Below are positions 1 to 8,359 of a DNA stretch of 64,000 nucleotides, in pieces. The notes under the pieces were generated by a model. The model ran no database searches. It saw only the letters and a list, made by a program, of their open reading frames with translations, and was not told the DNA's origin. The stretch's first letter is position 1. Each line of letters opens with the position of its first letter. This DNA comes from Gordonia paraffinivorans NBRC 108238 (GTDB taxonomy: Bacteria; Actinomycetota; Actinomycetes; Mycobacteriales; Mycobacteriaceae): positions 62,001 through 126,000 of the forward strand of contig NZ_BAOQ01000012.1 of NCBI RefSeq assembly GCF_000344155.1, read 5' to 3'. The position numbers and the translations under genes are program-made.

Positions 1-366
1 GAAGCGGAAGCCGTGCTCGCCGGGGAGGCCGCGACGGCCACCTCGAGCGGTGCCGGGAACGTCGAAGCTGCGGGCCTTGCCGCCGAGATAGGCGGGTTCG
101 TAGGCGGTCGCCGAGAAGCCGCGTTCGCTGAGTTCGTGTGCTGCGGCGAGCCCGGCCATGCCCCCGCCGAAGATCGCGACGTCGCGTCCGCGGCCGACTC
201 CGGTGCGGGGTACCGCCCTCGCCGACGGCACCGTCGCGTGGGGGAGTGCCACCGCGGTCCCGGCGATCACGGCGGCTGCGGCCGGTCCGGTCAGGACCGC
301 GCGTCTCGGAATGCCTCTGCGAAGAGGCGTGTTCGGTCCCACGGTGGTGTGCTGGTCTTCCGACAT
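1..366 (-). CDS. FAD-dependent oxidoreductase, N-terminal part (cut by window edge)
   Basis: Only the first 122 codons are present; the gene runs off the left edge. Residues 16-48 contain a twin-arginine-like stretch (LRRGIPRRAVL) followed by an Ala-rich hydrophobic segment, which suggests Tat export or a membrane anchor. A Rossmann dinucleotide-binding motif follows (DVAIFGGGMAGLAAAHEL), then YLGGKARSF and GEHGFRF, the arrangement seen in phytoene-desaturase and hydroxysqualene-dehydroxylase-like FAD enzymes. The substrate cannot be told from this fragment. The ATG is preceded by GGAGGC with only one base between SD core and start, so a slightly different start is possible. Confidence 0.75.
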   Translation of the reverse strand, partial: MSEDQHTTVGPNTPLRRGIPRRAVLTGPAAAAVIAGTAVALPHATVPSARAVPRTGVGRGRDVAIFGGGMAGLAAAHELSERGFSATAYEPAYLGGKARSFDVPGTARGGRRGLPGEHGFRF

Positions 367-549
367 GCCTCCGACCCCTTCGTCGACCCCAGAGCAGTCA
401 GTACCGACTCCTCGAGGTCTAACACAGCCGCGGACGGCGTGGGACGGAATTCGGCGAACGTCTCGGTCGGTCGTCCAGGTGCTCGACAGTGCCGGCCGCT
501 CCTCACGGGGAGTGCTCGTCGGTGGCGCAGGCCGGGTGGCCGGCAGGAC

Positions 550-2079
550 TCAGCGCGCCAGGAACGGGGCCACCCACTCCGGCGTGACCTCGGCGGGGAT
601 CGCCGCGGCCGTGGTCTCGTCCACGTCGACGATCGAGTAGTGCTCGGCGCCGGCGGCCGTCGCGACGATCAGCGTGCACACCCCTGCGCGACGCTGGAAC
701 AGCGAGGACCTGCTCGCCCAGCCGACCACGCCGTCGCGGTCGACGACGATCCGCCGGCGCGCGACGGTGGGCGGGGCGATGACCACCGACCGCGCGGTCA
801 CGCGGTGCCCGAGGTGCCGGGCGCGGACGACGCCGAGAGTCGTCGACGCGGCAAGCGCGAGTGCACCCGCCGCGATCCAGCCGAGGGGAATGGCGCCGGC
901 GACGGCCGGGACAGCGATCGCTGCGAACACGACGAGGCCGGAGAGGAATCCGCGATTGAGTCGTCGGACGAACGCCGCACGGCCGTGGGCGGTGAGCGGG
1001 GCGGTCAGTTCGGCCTGCTCGTGCGTGACCAGTCCGGCCACGCGCATCGCCTCGTCGCGCGGGGCGGGCGGGAGCAGCAACGGGTGCTTGTGCGCGCCGA
1101 TGGCGATCGCGCGCAGGCGGGCACCTCGCAGCGGTCGCATCAGGATCGGCTCGGAGAGATCGGATCCGCGAATCCGGTTCTCGTCGAAGCTGATGGCATT
1201 GGTGGTGAGGAGTCCGCGCTCGGTGCGCAACGTGCCGTCGGGATGTCGCGTGAGCCGGAAATCCCAGTAGCTCAACAGGTAACCGATGGCCGACAGCACC
1301 GCGCCGACGACGATCACGGCGACCACGCCGACGGTGGCGACGAGCGCGAGCGGCATCTCGCGCACGGTGTCGTACGCGTCGTGGACGACACCCGCGGTCC
1401 GGTCGAACAATCCTGCCTCGTTGGCGATCTGTGCGGCGGCGCCGCCGATCGCCGCCGCGACCGCGAGGCCTCCAACCGAGAACGGCGAGAAGCGCAGCCA
1501 ACTCATCTGGAACCGCGTCAGCATCTCCGGGTGCGCGACCGGGTGTGCCGGCGAGCCGTCCGTGGCATCCGCGGCGGCCGCCGCGCCGGAGGTCGCGGTC
1601 GGCATGAGTTCGTCGTGCAGCGCCCGGGCCTCGGCGAGCGTCACGGCGCGCAATTTCACCTGCGACGACTGGTCGTCGCCGCCGGTGCCGATCGTGACCT
1701 TCTGCAGGTTGAGGATCCGGTGCACCAGGGAGGCGGTCAGGTCGACGCTGCGGATGCGGTCGCGCCGGGCGGTGGCGACCTTCTTGTTCAGGAGTCCGCT
1801 GCGGACTCGGACGTGTTCGTCGGTCACCTGGTAGAAGGTCGTCAGCCAGGGGATCGCCGCTGCCGGCGGCACGATGAGGACGGTGGCGATCAGGATGAGC
1901 AGCGGCGCGGACCGGCCGGCGAAGACCACTGCGATGAGCACCGGGACCAGCGACGGGAGCGCCTCGACGAGGCCCACCGCCATCATCCACGGCGACAGCC
2001 GATGCCACTCGTCGGGCGCGTCGATGTGCAGCCGAGCGGGAGGCGGCGGCGCAGGCGGGACCGGGTCAGGTCGCGTCAT
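550..2079 (-). CDS. Membrane protein with bacterial PH (YdbT-type) domains
   Basis: This 509-residue protein has paired hydrophobic segments near residues 32-80, again around 200-260, and near 380-410. Between them lie soluble modules carrying the bPH2 (DUF304) signature: YQVTDEHVRVRSGLLNK followed by DRIRSVD, and later a second copy around TERGLLTTNAISFDENRIRG. This is the YdbT architecture, usually found with a smaller YdbS-type partner, as here. The family is membrane-associated; its function is not established. The start overlaps the end of the upstream gene by 14 bp, so the two are cotranscribed and probably translationally coupled. Confidence 0.8.
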   Translation of the reverse strand: MTRPDPVPPAPPPPARLHIDAPDEWHRLSPWMMAVGLVEALPSLVPVLIAVVFAGRSAPLLILIATVLIVPPAAAIPWLTTFYQVTDEHVRVRSGLLNKKVATARRDRIRSVDLTASLVHRILNLQKVTIGTGGDDQSSQVKLRAVTLAEARALHDELMPTATSGAAAAADATDGSPAHPVAHPEMLTRFQMSWLRFSPFSVGGLAVAAAIGGAAAQIANEAGLFDRTAGVVHDAYDTVREMPLALVATVGVVAVIVVGAVLSAIGYLLSYWDFRLTRHPDGTLRTERGLLTTNAISFDENRIRGSDLSEPILMRPLRGARLRAIAIGAHKHPLLLPPAPRDEAMRVAGLVTHEQAELTAPLTAHGRAAFVRRLNRGFLSGLVVFAAIAVPAVAGAIPLGWIAAGALALAASTTLGVVRARHLGHRVTARSVVIAPPTVARRRIVVDRDGVVGWASRSSLFQRRAGVCTLIVATAAGAEHYSIVDVDETTAAAIPAEVTPEWVAPFLAR

Positions 2080-2599
2080 CGGTGAACGCCTGGGTGCGGA
2101 TGGTCAGGTCGGAGGCGGTGGTGCGCGCCAGCTCGGCGTCGAGGCCGGCGATGTGGATCGTGCCGGCCGACGATGCGGTCGTCACGGTGAGCTTCGCCAG
2201 ACCCAGCAGTTGTTCGAGCGGACCCGCCTCGGTGTCGACGACCTGGATGCGGGCGATCGGGATGATCACCCGGTGCCGGACGAACCAACCGGTCTGCGAG
2301 TACACCGCGTCGTCGCTCACCTCCCAGCGGTGGAACCGGTACCGCCACAACGGGACAACCGTGGCGTAGAAGGCGGTGAGCAGCGCGAGCACGACCGTGG
2401 CGGAGGTGGCGACCGCGCGGGCCTCGGGGGCGACCACCGCGACCGCGATGGCCGCGATGGTCGCCGGGATGCCGAAGATCAGCGGCGGCAGCCGCCAGAG
2501 CGTCCTGGCCCGAGGGTCGACCTGGTTGACCGGTTCCCGGAGGGTCGGGTGCACCGCGTTCGCCGGGTCGGTGTGATGTGGGGCAGATGCGGGGTCCAT
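2066..2599 (-). CDS. Small membrane protein with one bacterial PH (YdbS-type) domain
   Basis: This 177-residue protein is the first gene of the pair. It has two hydrophobic segments (about residues 40-85) followed by one bPH2 module, with WEVSDDAVYSQTGWFVRHR and IPIARIQVVDTEAGPLEQLLGLA, the typical YdbS core. The ATG at 2599 was chosen over an upstream GTG (2620) because a TAGACT -10-like hexamer sits exactly seven bases before it, the pattern of a leaderless transcript, and no Shine-Dalgarno is visible. Partner of the larger bPH protein downstream; role unknown. Confidence 0.78.
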   Translation of the reverse strand: MDPASAPHHTDPANAVHPTLREPVNQVDPRARTLWRLPPLIFGIPATIAAIAVAVVAPEARAVATSATVVLALLTAFYATVVPLWRYRFHRWEVSDDAVYSQTGWFVRHRVIIPIARIQVVDTEAGPLEQLLGLAKLTVTTASSAGTIHIAGLDAELARTTASDLTIRTQAFTDDAT

Positions 2600-2606
2600 T
2601 GCGGTC

Positions 2607-2612
2607 AGTCTA
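2607..2612 (-). promoter_or_regulatory. Candidate leaderless promoter -10 for the bPH pair
   Basis: TAGACT on the minus strand, followed by 7 bases and then the ATG at 2599. No Shine-Dalgarno is visible, so transcription probably starts at the A of the start codon. Confidence 0.5.
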
Positions 2613-2657
2613 GGGTGCACGACCCACGCATCGTTCGTTTTGCGAACGGAGTCGGCG

Positions 2658-3422
2658 TCAGGTCAGGGTCACGCCGCCGTCGACGGCGATCGTCTGGCCG
2701 GTGACGTATCCGGAGGCGGCCGACGAAAGCCAGATCGCGGTGGCGGCGAGCTCCTCGCCGTGGCCGGTGCGCCCGAGCACCACTCGCGGCATCTGCGAGT
2801 CGAGGTATCCGGGCTTGTAGTGGTCGGTCATCTCGGTCTCGAAGAAGCCCGGCGCGATCGCGTTGACGCGGATGCCCTTGCGCGCGCCCCACTGCTGGGC
2901 GAGGTCGCGGGTCAGGCCGATGACGCCGGCCTTGCTGGCGGCGTACGCGGCCTGCGGGAGCCCGGCGGTGGTGATGCCGAGGATCGAGGAGATGTTGACG
3001 ATCGCCGATCCGGGCTGCATCACCCGGCCGCACGCCTGTGCCATCCAGTACGAGCCGTTGAGGTTGATGTCGATGACCTCCCGGAACTGTTCGGGCGTCT
3101 CCTTCGTCGCGGGGTAGGCGGTGCCGATGCCGGCGTTGTTGATCAGCACGTCGACCTTGCCGAAGGTCTCCATCGCCGAATCGACCACGCGCCGGCACTG
3201 CTCGGGATCGGCGACGTCGGCCGGTACGGCGAGTGCCTTGCGCCCCAACGCCTCGACGGCGGCGGCGGTGTCGGCGAGCTTCTCCACGCGGCGCGCGGCG
3301 AGCACCACGTCGGCGCCGGCCTCGGCGAAGCCCTTCGCGAACGAGACACCGAGTCCCGACGAGGCGCCGGTCACGATGACCACCTTGCCGGTCGTGTCGA
3401 ACAGATCCATCACGGACATCAT
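2658..3422 (-). CDS. Short-chain dehydrogenase/reductase (SDR)
   Basis: This 254-residue classical SDR has the cofactor motif TGASSGLG at residues 18-25, LINNAGIG, the catalytic SSI and YAASK pair (Ser...Tyr-x3-Lys), and a C-terminal VTGQTIAVDGG. It oxidises or reduces an alcohol/carbonyl with NAD(P). It lies 60 bp downstream of a large acyl-CoA dehydrogenase on the same strand, so an acyl-thioester pathway role (for example 3-hydroxyacyl oxidation) is plausible but inferred. Two adjacent ATG codons (3422, 3419) follow a GGGAG ribosome site; the second has the better spacing. Confidence 0.85.
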   Translation of the reverse strand: MMSVMDLFDTTGKVVIVTGASSGLGVSFAKGFAEAGADVVLAARRVEKLADTAAAVEALGRKALAVPADVADPEQCRRVVDSAMETFGKVDVLINNAGIGTAYPATKETPEQFREVIDINLNGSYWMAQACGRVMQPGSAIVNISSILGITTAGLPQAAYAASKAGVIGLTRDLAQQWGARKGIRVNAIAPGFFETEMTDHYKPGYLDSQMPRVVLGRTGHGEELAATAIWLSSAASGYVTGQTIAVDGGVTLT

Positions 3423-3482
3423 CGTCTCCCTTACAGCGTGTTCGGGCGCGGCCCACCGTGGGCCGCGCCGGGGTCGGGGGTG

Positions 3483-5258
3483 TCAGAACCAGGACGGTTC
3501 GACGTCGAGGGTGGTGCGGTCCAGTGCGGCGAGCAGGTCGAGCTGTGGGCCGGTCTTCGGTAGCTCGTACCGGAAGAAGTACTGCGCCGCAGCGCGTTTG
3601 CCGTCGTAGAAGTCTCCGGACCGGCCGTGGGCGGCCAGCACCTGTTCCAGCCAGATCCAGGCGATGACGATGTGGCCGGCGGTCTCGAGGTAGATCGTGG
3701 CGTTGGCCAGGGCGAGCTTCGGGTCATCGCACGACCAGATGTGCGCGGTCACCTTGCCGAGCCGGTCGACGGCGGACTGCAGGGCCTCGGCGTACCCGGC
3801 GGCCTCGGGCACCTCGCGTGCCCGGTCGACGGTCGCGCCGATTCTCTCGGCGAGCAGCGTCAGCGCGGCCCCGCCCTGCATGGTGACCTTGCGGCCCAGC
3901 AGGTCGAGGCCGTGGATGCCGTGTGCCCCTTCGTGGATCGGGTTGAGGCGGTTGTCGCGGTAGTACTGCTCGACGTCGAACTCGCGGGTGTAGCCGTAGC
4001 CGCCGTGCACCTGGATGGCGAGGCTGTTGGCCTCCAGGCACCACTGCGACGGCCAGCTCTTGGCGATCGGCGTGAGCAGCTCGAGCAGCAGGTTGATGCG
4101 GTCGCGCTCCTCGTCGGAGGCGGTCGCGGCCTCGTCGACGAGCTTGCTGCAGTACAGCCCGAAGGCGAGTGCGCCTTCCACGTAGGCCTTCTGCGCCAGC
4201 AACATCCGGCGCACGTCGGCGTGCTCGATGATCGGGACCGGCTTCGTGGACGGGTCCTTCTGGTCGACGGGGCGCCCCTGGGTGCGCACCTTCGCGTATT
4301 CCAGCGATGCCTGGTACCCGGCGTATCCGAGTGCGGTGGCGAGGAACCCGACGCCGATGCGGGACTCGTTCATCATGTGGAACATGTAGGACAGGCCCCG
4401 GTGCTCCTCGCCGACGAGGAAGCCGACCGCGCCCGGTTCCGCCGCGGGGGAGAAGGTGCCGTCGCCGAAGTTCAGCAGGCAGTTGGTGGTGGCCCGGTTG
4501 CCCATCTTGTGGTTGAGGCCGACGAGCGCGACGTCGTTGCGGGTGCCGTCGGGCAGGAACTTGGGCACGATGAACAGCGAGATGCCCTTGACTCCGGGGC
4601 CTCCGCCGGGGGTCTTCGCCAGCACCAGGTGCACGATGTTCTCGGTCAGTTCGTGATCGCCCGCCGAGATCCACATCTTGGTCCCGGTGATCCGGTACGT
4701 GCCGTCGCCGGCCTTGACGGCCTTGGTGGTGATGTCGGCCAGCGACGACCCGGCCTGGGGCTCCGACAGGCACATCGTGCCCGAGTAGCGGCCCTCGACC
4801 AGCGGCCGCACCCAGGTGTCGATCTGCTCGGGGGTGCCGTACTCGGCGAGGAGGTTCGCGTTGCCGACGGTGAGGAAGCCGTACGACGACATCGCGGCGT
4901 TGGCGGCCTGGAACCACACCGACGAGGCCTGTCGGATCACCGTGGGGAGCGCCATCCCGCCGAGCTCTTCGTCGAACGACGCGGCGATCAGGCCGGCCTT
5001 GCGGAACTCCTCGAGTCCGGCGACGACCTCGTCGGGCAGGACGACCTTGCCGTCGTCGCCGATGTAGGGCTCGTGGGCGTCGCCGATCTTGTTGGCCGGG
5101 GCGAAGCATTTCATGGCGAGGTCGGCGCTCAGCTCGAGGACGGCGTCGAAGGTGTCGCGCGAGTGGGAGGCGAACCGCTCACGCGAGGTCAGCGATTCGA
5201 CATCGAGCCATTCATACAGCAGGAACTCGAGGTCCCGGCGGGACATGGGTGTGGCCAT
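3483..5258 (-). CDS. Acyl-CoA dehydrogenase, large (FadE5-like) type
   Basis: At 591 residues it is longer than the usual 380-residue enzyme and matches the FadE5/DmdC-like class with an extra C-terminal helical domain. Visible signatures are CLSEPQAGS and KMWISAGDHE (flavin/substrate side), QVHGGYGYTREF, and NPIHEGAHGIHGLDLLGRK, whose Glu is in the catalytic-base position. It performs FAD-dependent alpha,beta-dehydrogenation of acyl-CoAs in beta-oxidation. A good GAGGAAG ribosome site precedes the ATG. The 380 bp upstream hold a TetR-like dyad (5323-5340) and a perfect palindrome (5466-5481), so the acyl-CoA dehydrogenase-SDR operon is probably under repressor control. Confidence 0.92.
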   Translation of the reverse strand: MATPMSRRDLEFLLYEWLDVESLTSRERFASHSRDTFDAVLELSADLAMKCFAPANKIGDAHEPYIGDDGKVVLPDEVVAGLEEFRKAGLIAASFDEELGGMALPTVIRQASSVWFQAANAAMSSYGFLTVGNANLLAEYGTPEQIDTWVRPLVEGRYSGTMCLSEPQAGSSLADITTKAVKAGDGTYRITGTKMWISAGDHELTENIVHLVLAKTPGGGPGVKGISLFIVPKFLPDGTRNDVALVGLNHKMGNRATTNCLLNFGDGTFSPAAEPGAVGFLVGEEHRGLSYMFHMMNESRIGVGFLATALGYAGYQASLEYAKVRTQGRPVDQKDPSTKPVPIIEHADVRRMLLAQKAYVEGALAFGLYCSKLVDEAATASDEERDRINLLLELLTPIAKSWPSQWCLEANSLAIQVHGGYGYTREFDVEQYYRDNRLNPIHEGAHGIHGLDLLGRKVTMQGGAALTLLAERIGATVDRAREVPEAAGYAEALQSAVDRLGKVTAHIWSCDDPKLALANATIYLETAGHIVIAWIWLEQVLAAHGRSGDFYDGKRAAAQYFFRYELPKTGPQLDLLAALDRTTLDVEPSWF

Positions 5259-5322
5259 CGCACTTCCTCGTGATCGGACCGACGCTTGCCGTGTGCCCGG
5301 TACGGCACTCCCACGATGCTAT

Positions 5323-5340
5323 ACCGATCGTTCGCTCGGT
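5323..5340. promoter_or_regulatory. TetR-type operator candidate
   Basis: ACCGATCG-TT-CGCTCGGT, an inverted repeat with one mismatch between the 8-bp arms, 65 bp upstream of the acyl-CoA dehydrogenase start. It resembles operators of TetR-family regulators of fatty-acid genes; the regulator is not identified. Confidence 0.55.
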
Positions 5341-5465
5341 GGTGAGTCCGGTCATCGTGGGCGGGCGGAGGGTTGCGCTCCGCAATCTGACAACACACGT
5401 TACCTCCATCACACCTTGCCACGTTTCCTTGTAGAGGTGCGCGGGGATGTGTTGGACTACTGACG

Positions 5466-5502
5466 ATTCACGATCGTGAATAACTTCGGTTATGTCGTGA
5501 AT
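5466..5502. promoter_or_regulatory. Perfect 16-bp palindrome plus repeated half-site
   Basis: ATTCACGATCGTGAAT is a perfect palindrome (5466-5481). Its half-site TCGTGAAT recurs at 5495-5502, exactly 21 bp (two helical turns) after the first copy. This is a likely protein-binding cluster. It lies downstream of the LuxR-type gene and upstream of the acyl-CoA dehydrogenase. Confidence 0.55.
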
Positions 5503-5642
5503 ACCCACGGGAGGATCGGGAACGGTGCCATGCGGCGGGGGTGGCATCGTCCCGAGCCCGCCCCGATTTCGAGTCCCGGTCTGCTGAGCCCGGCCTTTCC
5601 GGCCTCTGGTCGTCGAACCCCGGGTCCCGGATCGTCGAGGTG

Positions 5643-6795
5643 TCACTCTTCCGACGCGAACCAGCCCGACGGCGTCAACGTGTCCCCGAGGCGGTTCGCG
5701 TACTGGTCGAAGTACACGCGCGCGATGAGCTCCCGGCGACTCCGCACACCGGCCTTGTCGAAAATCGACTTGAGGTGGTCCTGCACGGTGTAGGCCGAAA
5801 CGTGCAGTGCGGCGGCGATGTCCTTCGTCGCGACGTTCTGCAACACCATCTGGGTCACGTCCCGCTCTCGCGTGGTGAGTCCGAAGGCCTCGACCACCAG
5901 AGGGATGATCTCGGGCGGTCGCGCCTCCTCGATGGTCACCACCACCTCGCCCACCCGTCCGTCGGCAGACGACAGCGGGGAGGCGTTGATCACCAGCCAC
6001 ATCCCGGACTTTCCGCGTACCCGTAGGCGGGGCGGGACATCGGTCTCGCCGGCGCCGTAGCGTCGGGCGGCGCCGATCAGCCCGAAGACGGGATTGACTG
6101 CCGAGGCGCTGTTGGGGCCGGCCGCGAGGTCGTCGATCCGTTCCTCGCTGCCCGCCGACATCTGCACGATCTCGTTGTCCCGGTCGATGATGAGGACCGC
6201 GGGGCCGTGCATGACCGAGGTTCCGGGTTCGGTGACGACGGGCTCGGTGACGACGGAGCTGAGCAGGCCGATCCGGACCCCGTGCGCGAGCGTGCGGGAC
6301 AGGGAGGCCAGGAAGCCGATCTCGTCCTCGTCGAACGGGCGGCAGCCCGCGCCGCTGCGGAACATCGCGATCCCGGCCCACAGCCGATCGCCGTCGCGGA
6401 TCGACAGGCGGGCCTCGTCGTGGAAGCAGTACTCCGGAATCATCAACTGCGACATGCGTTCCGACCGCTTGACCTGTCCTCGGGTGAGGAGGTTCATGCC
6501 GACCGCGTCGCACTTGCGCGACGCCAGCTCCCGATAGCTCGACGGTTCGCAGCCGCCGTACTCGAGGAGCCCGAAGTCCGGGTCTCGCTCGTCCTGGCCG
6601 AGCAGGTCGCCGTACTTGCGCGCAGAGGAGCATCTGCGTCTTCGCGTCGAAGGTCGCCACACACGCCGCGTCGACGGGGACCGCCCGTCGCAGCGACTCG
6701 ACCGTCTGGGCGAAGAACTCGTCGAGACCGAGACCCGCGTGCGCCACGACTTCCACGTCGCGGCGCACGCGCTCGGTCGTCAGACTCGACACCAT
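5643..6795 (-). pseudogene. LuxR-family transcriptional regulator with an apparent frameshift
   Basis: Two reading frames together make one protein. The N-terminus starts at ATG 6795 (MVSSLTTERV...) and runs to ...AKTQMLLCA. The rest continues in another frame from KYGDLLGQ to the stop at 5643. Removing one base near 6618 (a C on the coding strand inside GCGCAAG) restores a continuous protein of about 383 residues. The C-terminus is a GerE/LuxR helix-turn-helix (LTTRERDVTQMVLQ, then KDIAAALHVSAYTVQDHLKSI); the middle looks like a PAS/GAF sensory region. A shorter product from ATG 6662 would keep the HTH. Sequencing error or true decay cannot be separated here. The berberine-type oxidoreductase ends 51 bp upstream. 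Confidence 0.7.
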
Positions 6796-6846
6796 TGCCC
6801 AATCATGGTCCTGAGCTGCGCCGATGTCTATCCCATAATGTTGGGG

Positions 6847-8217
6847 TCATCTACTCGCCAGTACCCCCGCCGGGTCGTGCCGGCGGCGGATCGTCTCCAG
6901 TCGCAGCCGCTCGTCGGGTCCCCACAGGCCGGCGCGGTCGGCGGCGCGGAGCCCGCAGAAGTTCAGCAGCGCGCCGCACCGCCACGGCGCCAGTGCGTCG
7001 AGGACCGCCTGCAGGCGCGGACCCACCTGGTCGGCGAGCGGTCGGGCCGGCACTCCGATCGCGATCACGGAATAGGCGCCGTGGCGTCCGGCGACCGCGT
7101 TCGGCACGCGCTGCGGCCGTCGCAGACGTCCCCCCCAGCAACCGCACCTCGACGATGGCCGGCGGGCTCGGCACCTGCGGTCCGGCCACCTCGAGCAGCG
7201 CCTCGACGGCCGCGGCCGGGAACTCGCCGAGCAGGACGCCGCGTTCGACGCTGGGCATCGGGCCGGCCGGGTCCATGTGCACCGCGTCCAGGGCGGCGGT
7301 CGGCAGGATGTCGACGTTCTCCAGCAGGATCGGCCCGGCCGAACGCATCGGCGCGAGAAGGGCGGCCGCCGCGGCGGGGTCTCCGGTGTGCGTGTACCGG
7401 ACGTGGACGGCGAGCTGTCCCTGCAGGGGCGCGGGCAGATCGGGATCCGGTGGGAGGCGGAGGGCGGAGACCGAGGTGCCCGCCTCCTCCGGAAGGGTCG
7501 GCGCCCACTCGCGCCACGCGTGCAGCACGTCCCGTGCCGCCGAACCGGCGAAGAAGATGCCGCCGCCGTAGACGGTGGGTGGTCGAACAGCTCGAACTCG
7601 ATGGCGGTGACGATCCCGAAACCGTCGCGCCCTCCGAGGATCGCCCAGAACAGGTCCGAGCCGGCCGACGCGTCGACGCTGCGGACGACGCCGTCCGCGG
7701 TCACCAGCTCGATGGAGCGGACATGGTCTGCGGCCCAACCGAACCGGCGCCCGAGCGGGCTCAGCCCGCCGCCGAGCGTGTAGCCGACGACGCCGACCGA
7801 CGAGGACGAGCCGACGACCCCGGTCAGCCCGTGCGGCGTCGTCGCGGCGACGACGTCGCGCCAGCGCACGCCGGCACCGACACGCGCGGTCCGCGCGACC
7901 GGGTCGACGGTGATCGAGTTCAACCGCGAGGTGGTGACGACGACGGTGCCCCTGCCCTCGATCGGCAGGCCGTGTCCGGTGGCCCGGGCCCCCACGCGGA
8001 ATCCGTTCGCGCGGGCATATCGCACGGCGAGGGCGACATCGTGGGCGTTCGTCGCGCCGACGACCAGGTCGGCCGCCGGTGCGGCGATCAGGTTGAAGCC
8101 GCCCAGCTCCGTGGCGTACCCCTCATCGGTCGGGGTGAGGACGGGGCCGGAGACCTCGGACATGAGCGTGCCGAGGGAGATGTGGTCGGTGGGTTGGGAT
8201 GTGATCGTTGTGTTCAT
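6847..8217 (-). pseudogene. Berberine-bridge/PCMH-type FAD oxidoreductase with two frameshifts
   Basis: N-terminal frame: an FAD-binding PCMH domain with ARATGHGLPIEG, VGAGVRWRDV and GYTLGGGLSPLGRRFGWAADH, then ILGGRDGFGIVTAIEFELF. At the GGG run at 7577-7579 a base appears lost, and the protein continues in another frame (TVYGGGIFFAG through VEVRLLGG). At a seven-base C run (7130-7136) a base appears gained and the first frame resumes (GRLRRPQRV to the stop), ending in a BBE-like C-terminus. Both changes sit in homopolymers and compensate each other. Without them the product would be about 456 residues, a normal family length. Start ATG 8217 follows GGGGGA. Confidence 0.72.
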
Positions 8218-8359
8218 GTCCCCCAGAATCCGTGGGGTCCATGCCTTTCGACCATCCCGCGACGGCGGGGAGAATCCCGGCGGCGGTTCTGGGATCAGGG
8301 GTTCCCCAGAAGTCTGGGATGTCACACGGCCGTGGGGATTCCGTGCGCCGGGTGCGGCG

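Larger units (their letters stand above)
5259..5642. other. Regulatory intergenic region upstream of the acyl-CoA dehydrogenase operon
   Basis: 384 bases without a gene. It holds the 18-bp dyad at 5323-5340, a small hairpin around 5370-5385 (TTGCG-CTC-CGCAA), and the 16-bp palindrome with a repeated half-site at 5466-5502. No RNA gene is recognisable. Confidence 0.6.

Noticed and set aside
13-2085. 690-residue plus-strand ORF at the left edge
   Set aside because: Shadow of the minus-strand PH-domain and FAD genes; very Arg/Gly/Asp-rich with no motif.
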